Shown piece after piece: positions 18,245 to 20,205 of a stretch of 20,205 bases of DNA. The DNA is taken from the IMG/VR virus record IMGVR_UViG_3300032223_001446, positions 1 through 20,205 of that record; one strand, 5' to 3'. Numbering within the stretch: the stretch's first letter is position 1; each line of letters opens with the position of its first letter. The notes beneath the pieces were generated by a model. It ran no database searches. It was given only the letters and a program-made list of their open reading frames with translations, and had not been told where the DNA came from. The position numbers were made by a program, and so were the translations under genes. The DNA is from a virus.

Positions 18245-18390
18245 GATGCCTCAATTTTAAAATTCTTAAACTTTACCCAATATGATAAACTAGATTTTGC
18301 CTGTTCACATGATTGTTGATCAGGAAACTCCATTGTCATTCTTGCAGGTTGATCACTAGGATCATTTAGATGAACTGCTATCAGTATCAT
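18226..18390 (-). CDS. small cysteine-containing protein between plcP-like and agt-like genes
   Basis: Encodes 54 residues (MILIAVHLNDPSDQPARMTM...EASCQRKS) from ATG 18390, overlapping the 3' end of the phosphoesterase by 29 bases and the 5' end of the glycosyltransferase by 19. 'MTMEFPDQQSCEQAK...F.IEASC' recalls small phage proteins with two cysteines, such as the one at 1404-1586. The ribosome site is weak. Function unknown. Confidence 0.62.
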   Translation of the reverse strand: MILIAVHLNDPSDQPARMTMEFPDQQSCEQAKSSLSYWVKFKNFKIEASCQRKS

Positions 18391-19150
18391 CAACCACATT
18401 GTCGCTCTCCCGTGTCCATGAGATTATTTCCCATCGTCCATCATGATGTTCAACTAATGCTGTGCATGATTCAACCCAATCACCATCATTCATATAAATT
18501 ACACCATCTATTTCTTTTATCTCTGCTTTGTGTATGTGACCACAAATAACACCATCATATCCTTTTTTCTTACAGTAACCAGCAAGATTCTTTTCAAACT
18601 GAAACATAAAATCTATGGCTCGTTTGACCTTTTGTTTAAGATATAGAGACAGACTCCAATAACCAAAGCCAAAGCGATGTCGTATCCAATTGAATAGAGA
18701 ATTGAGTGCAAGAACAAAATCATATGCTTTGTCTCCTAATATGGATAACCATGGTGCTAATCTTGTGATGCCATCAAATAGATCGCCGTGAGTAACAAGA
18801 TATTTTTTACCGTCTGCACCAATGTGTTCGCATTGATTTGTAATTTCTAACATACCAAAACCTAATCCATAATGCAGATAAGGTCTGAGGAATTCATCGT
18901 GATTACCTAGAACATAAACAACTTTTGTTCCACGTTTAGAATGGCCAAGAACGTTGCGTACCACATTTGTATGTGATTGTTTCCAACGCCATTTATTTTC
19001 TTTGATTTTCCATGCATCAATTATATCGCCAATTAGATATAATGATTCGCATGTATTATGCTTGAGGAAATTATTCAGATGCCCAGCCTTGCAATCTTTT
19101 GAACCAAGATGAACATCTGAAATAAAAATACTACGATAGGTTTTATCCAT
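18362..19150 (-). CDS. PlcP/LpxH-type metallophosphoesterase
   Basis: Encodes 262 residues. Calcineurin-like metal ligands are all present: D12-V-H14, D42 (GDIID), N83 (GNHDE), H121 (THGD), H205 and H207 (GHIH). The C-terminal 'GDWVESCTALVEHHDGRWEII' and 'SDVHLGSKDCKA' are closer, from memory, to PlcP, which removes head groups from phospholipids to give diacylglycerol, than to LpxH (UDP-diacylglucosamine pyrophosphatase). It lies just before an Agt-like glycosyltransferase, as in the bacterial plcP-agt operon. No clear ribosome site at ATG 19150. Annotation as LpxH homologue would be the usual automatic call. Confidence 0.87.
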   Translation of the reverse strand: MDKTYRSIFISDVHLGSKDCKAGHLNNFLKHNTCESLYLIGDIIDAWKIKENKWRWKQSHTNVVRNVLGHSKRGTKVVYVLGNHDEFLRPYLHYGLGFGMLEITNQCEHIGADGKKYLVTHGDLFDGITRLAPWLSILGDKAYDFVLALNSLFNWIRHRFGFGYWSLSLYLKQKVKRAIDFMFQFEKNLAGYCKKKGYDGVICGHIHKAEIKEIDGVIYMNDGDWVESCTALVEHHDGRWEIISWTRESDNVVDDTDSSSSK

Positions 19151-19157
19151 TATAGTT

Positions 19158-19194
19158 TCTGGTTACGGTTCCAGAGTCACCTTATCGTCGTGAC
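19158..19194 (-). promoter_or_regulatory. two short hairpins between OMP and phosphoesterase genes
   Basis: TCTGG/CCAGA (19158-19162/19171-19175) and GTCAC/GTGAC (19176-19180/19190-19194) lie side by side in the 56-nt gap. There is no T-run, so they are not obvious terminators; they may be RNA-processing or translation-control structures ahead of the phosphoesterase start. Confidence 0.35.
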
Positions 19195-19206
19195 CGATTT
19201 GTTTGA

Positions 19207-19815
19207 TTAGAAACTACGTGAGTATGAAATTGCTGTAGTATTATACTCAGAAGATAGTCCATCTTTAGCACGTTCTTGTGCATATGAAACTGTGATTGTG
19301 TCTACCGGTGTGAACTTATAGAACAAACCAATACGTGTTTCATCAGTATCATATTTTGTTGCTGTGCCATGATATGTGCTATCCCATGCTTGACGATGAC
19401 GCCAGTTCAACTTAGCACCAATTTGATCAGTAAGTTTAACAGTAGTTCCGATGTCGTAACGGTAGATTGGAAAACTTAGTGATGCTTTGTTTTTCTCACC
19501 TACTGCTAAACTAACATAAGGAGTAAAGATAGTACCAGTATCAAATGATTTGTTTCCACGCAGTTGATACAGACCTTCATCAGCATAACTACCAGAAGAA
19601 GGATTCTTTACCAATTCTTCTTCAACCAATGCTTCAACGGAGAAACCGTAACCAAGTTTTGTACCAATGGTCATTGATGTGACATTGTGAAATTCATTTG
19701 TTTTACTGTTGAGTTTGTCTTTTTGATCAAATCCAACGCTACCATACCAGTCACCTGCTTGTGCTGCACCTGCTACCAATAATGTGGCTACTGCCAAGAT
19801 TTTCGCTAACTTCAT
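19207..19815 (-). CDS. outer-membrane beta-barrel protein
   Basis: Encodes 202 residues. Signal peptide MKLAKILAVATLLVAGAAQA, then alternating amphipathic strands (for example GTIFTPYVSLAVGEKN, DETRIGLFYKFTPVDTITVSY) and a terminal phenylalanine (SYSRSF), the usual barrel-assembly signal. Length suggests an 8- to 10-strand barrel. Tailed phages rarely carry such genes; it may block receptors or change permeability of the infected host. The ATG follows AGGAGATGTAA. Confidence 0.84.
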   Translation of the reverse strand: MKLAKILAVATLLVAGAAQAGDWYGSVGFDQKDKLNSKTNEFHNVTSMTIGTKLGYGFSVEALVEEELVKNPSSGSYADEGLYQLRGNKSFDTGTIFTPYVSLAVGEKNKASLSFPIYRYDIGTTVKLTDQIGAKLNWRHRQAWDSTYHGTATKYDTDETRIGLFYKFTPVDTITVSYAQERAKDGLSSEYNTTAISYSRSF

Positions 19816-19831
19816 TTACATCTCCTATAAA

Positions 19832-19837
19832 ATTATA
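19832..19837 (-). promoter_or_regulatory. possible -10 box upstream of the OMP gene
   Basis: AGTATAAT on the minus strand about 17 bases before the OMP start, without a recognisable TTGACA. The only candidates 16-17 bases upstream are T-rich. It could be a phage middle or late promoter, or chance. Confidence 0.3.
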
Positions 19838-19886
19838 CTACTCATAATATCTATCAAAAACAAGAATTGAAACAGAACTGTCACAA

Positions 19887-20205
19887 TTATGCTGCTTTAC
19901 CCCATACATTTTCCCACGTACCAGATAATGCACCCTTTGAATAATCTGTAGCCCGATTTTCAAAAAAGTTTGTATGAGTTGGTGCATTAATCATTTCTTC
20001 TACCCAAGGCAGAGGATTCTTTTTAACTTTGAATATACCTTTAAGACCAAGGCTAATCAAACGACGATCTGCAATATAACGAATGTATTGTTTCACATCT
20101 GCCGCAGTCAATCCTTCGATGCCACCTGTGGCAAATGCCAGATCGATGAAGTTATCTTCTAGTTCTACCATTTTTTCTGCGATAGAATAGATTCTTGATT
20201 TCAAA
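19887..20205 (-). CDS. nrdB: ribonucleotide reductase class I beta subunit, C-terminal part
   Basis: About 106 residues are visible; the frame runs off the right edge, so the catalytic di-iron residues are outside the window. 'LTAADVKQYIRYIADRRLISLGLKG', 'NPLPWVEEM' and 'THTNFFENRATDYSKG' are characteristic of NrdB C-terminal sequences; the tail ends TWENVWGKAA. The enzyme reduces ribonucleotides to deoxyribonucleotides for phage DNA synthesis. The methionine-like first codon at 20204 is an internal TTG (leucine). Confidence 0.9.
   Translation of the reverse strand, partial: LKSRIYSIAEKMVELEDNFIDLAFATGGIEGLTAADVKQYIRYIADRRLISLGLKGIFKVKKNPLPWVEEMINAPTHTNFFENRATDYSKGALSGTWENVWGKAA

Noticed and set aside
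1-20205. CRISPR array, insertion sequence, integrase or attachment site
   Set aside because: No regularly spaced short repeats, transposase or integrase motifs, or tRNA-adjacent duplicated att core were found.

Overview
The window looks like part of a large tailed-phage genome, most likely a freshwater T4-like (myovirus-type) phage of a Gram-negative, probably betaproteobacterial, host. The reasons are: every convincing gene is on the minus strand; genes are very short and packed with ATGA/TAATG stop-start overlaps; three tRNA genes with encoded CCA ends decode A-rich codons (Lys-UUU, Glu-UUC, Arg-UCU); there are free-standing HNH and GIY-YIG type nucleases; the C-terminal part of a class I ribonucleotide reductase beta subunit lies at the right edge. 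The host guess rests on a phasin-like, an entericidin-like and a surface-adhesin-E-like gene, families common in Betaproteobacteria; it is inference. All transcription discussed runs right to left.

Layout. Positions 1-820 hold tRNA-Lys, tRNA-Glu and about 500 nt of non-coding, apparently highly structured RNA. It contains a duplicated pseudoknot element and a duplicated hairpin element whose helices differ by compensatory changes, with its own consensus promoter at 788-816. Positions 820-10930 are a region of about 40 tiny genes, mostly of unknown function (zinc ribbons, small membrane proteins, PGDYG-type, repeated 'HFG' C-terminus proteins), divided into operons by eight promoters with an exact TTGACA and a near-consensus -10 box. 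These are probably early genes read by host sigma70 RNA polymerase. A hairpin-T7 terminator at about 10945-10976 closes the operon to its right.

Positions 11015-20205 carry larger genes, many acting on the host envelope or metabolism: a 2OG-Fe(II) oxygenase, an S11 D-Ala-D-Ala peptidase with all three catalytic motifs, GmhA (LPS heptose), a phasin-like protein, a secreted DNA/RNA nuclease, a secreted adhesin-E-like protein, an outer-membrane beta-barrel, and next to each other a PlcP/LpxH-type phosphoesterase and an Agt-type GT4 glycosyltransferase. Only one sigma70-like promoter (13753-13781) is seen here, so most of this half is probably read from other (middle/late) signals.

The most interesting items are the phosphoesterase-glycosyltransferase pair, which matches the bacterial plcP-agt arrangement used to replace phospholipids by glycolipids under phosphate shortage, and the structured RNA beside the tRNAs, which could be a new member of the large phage ncRNAs (GOLLD/ROOL type) or something undescribed.
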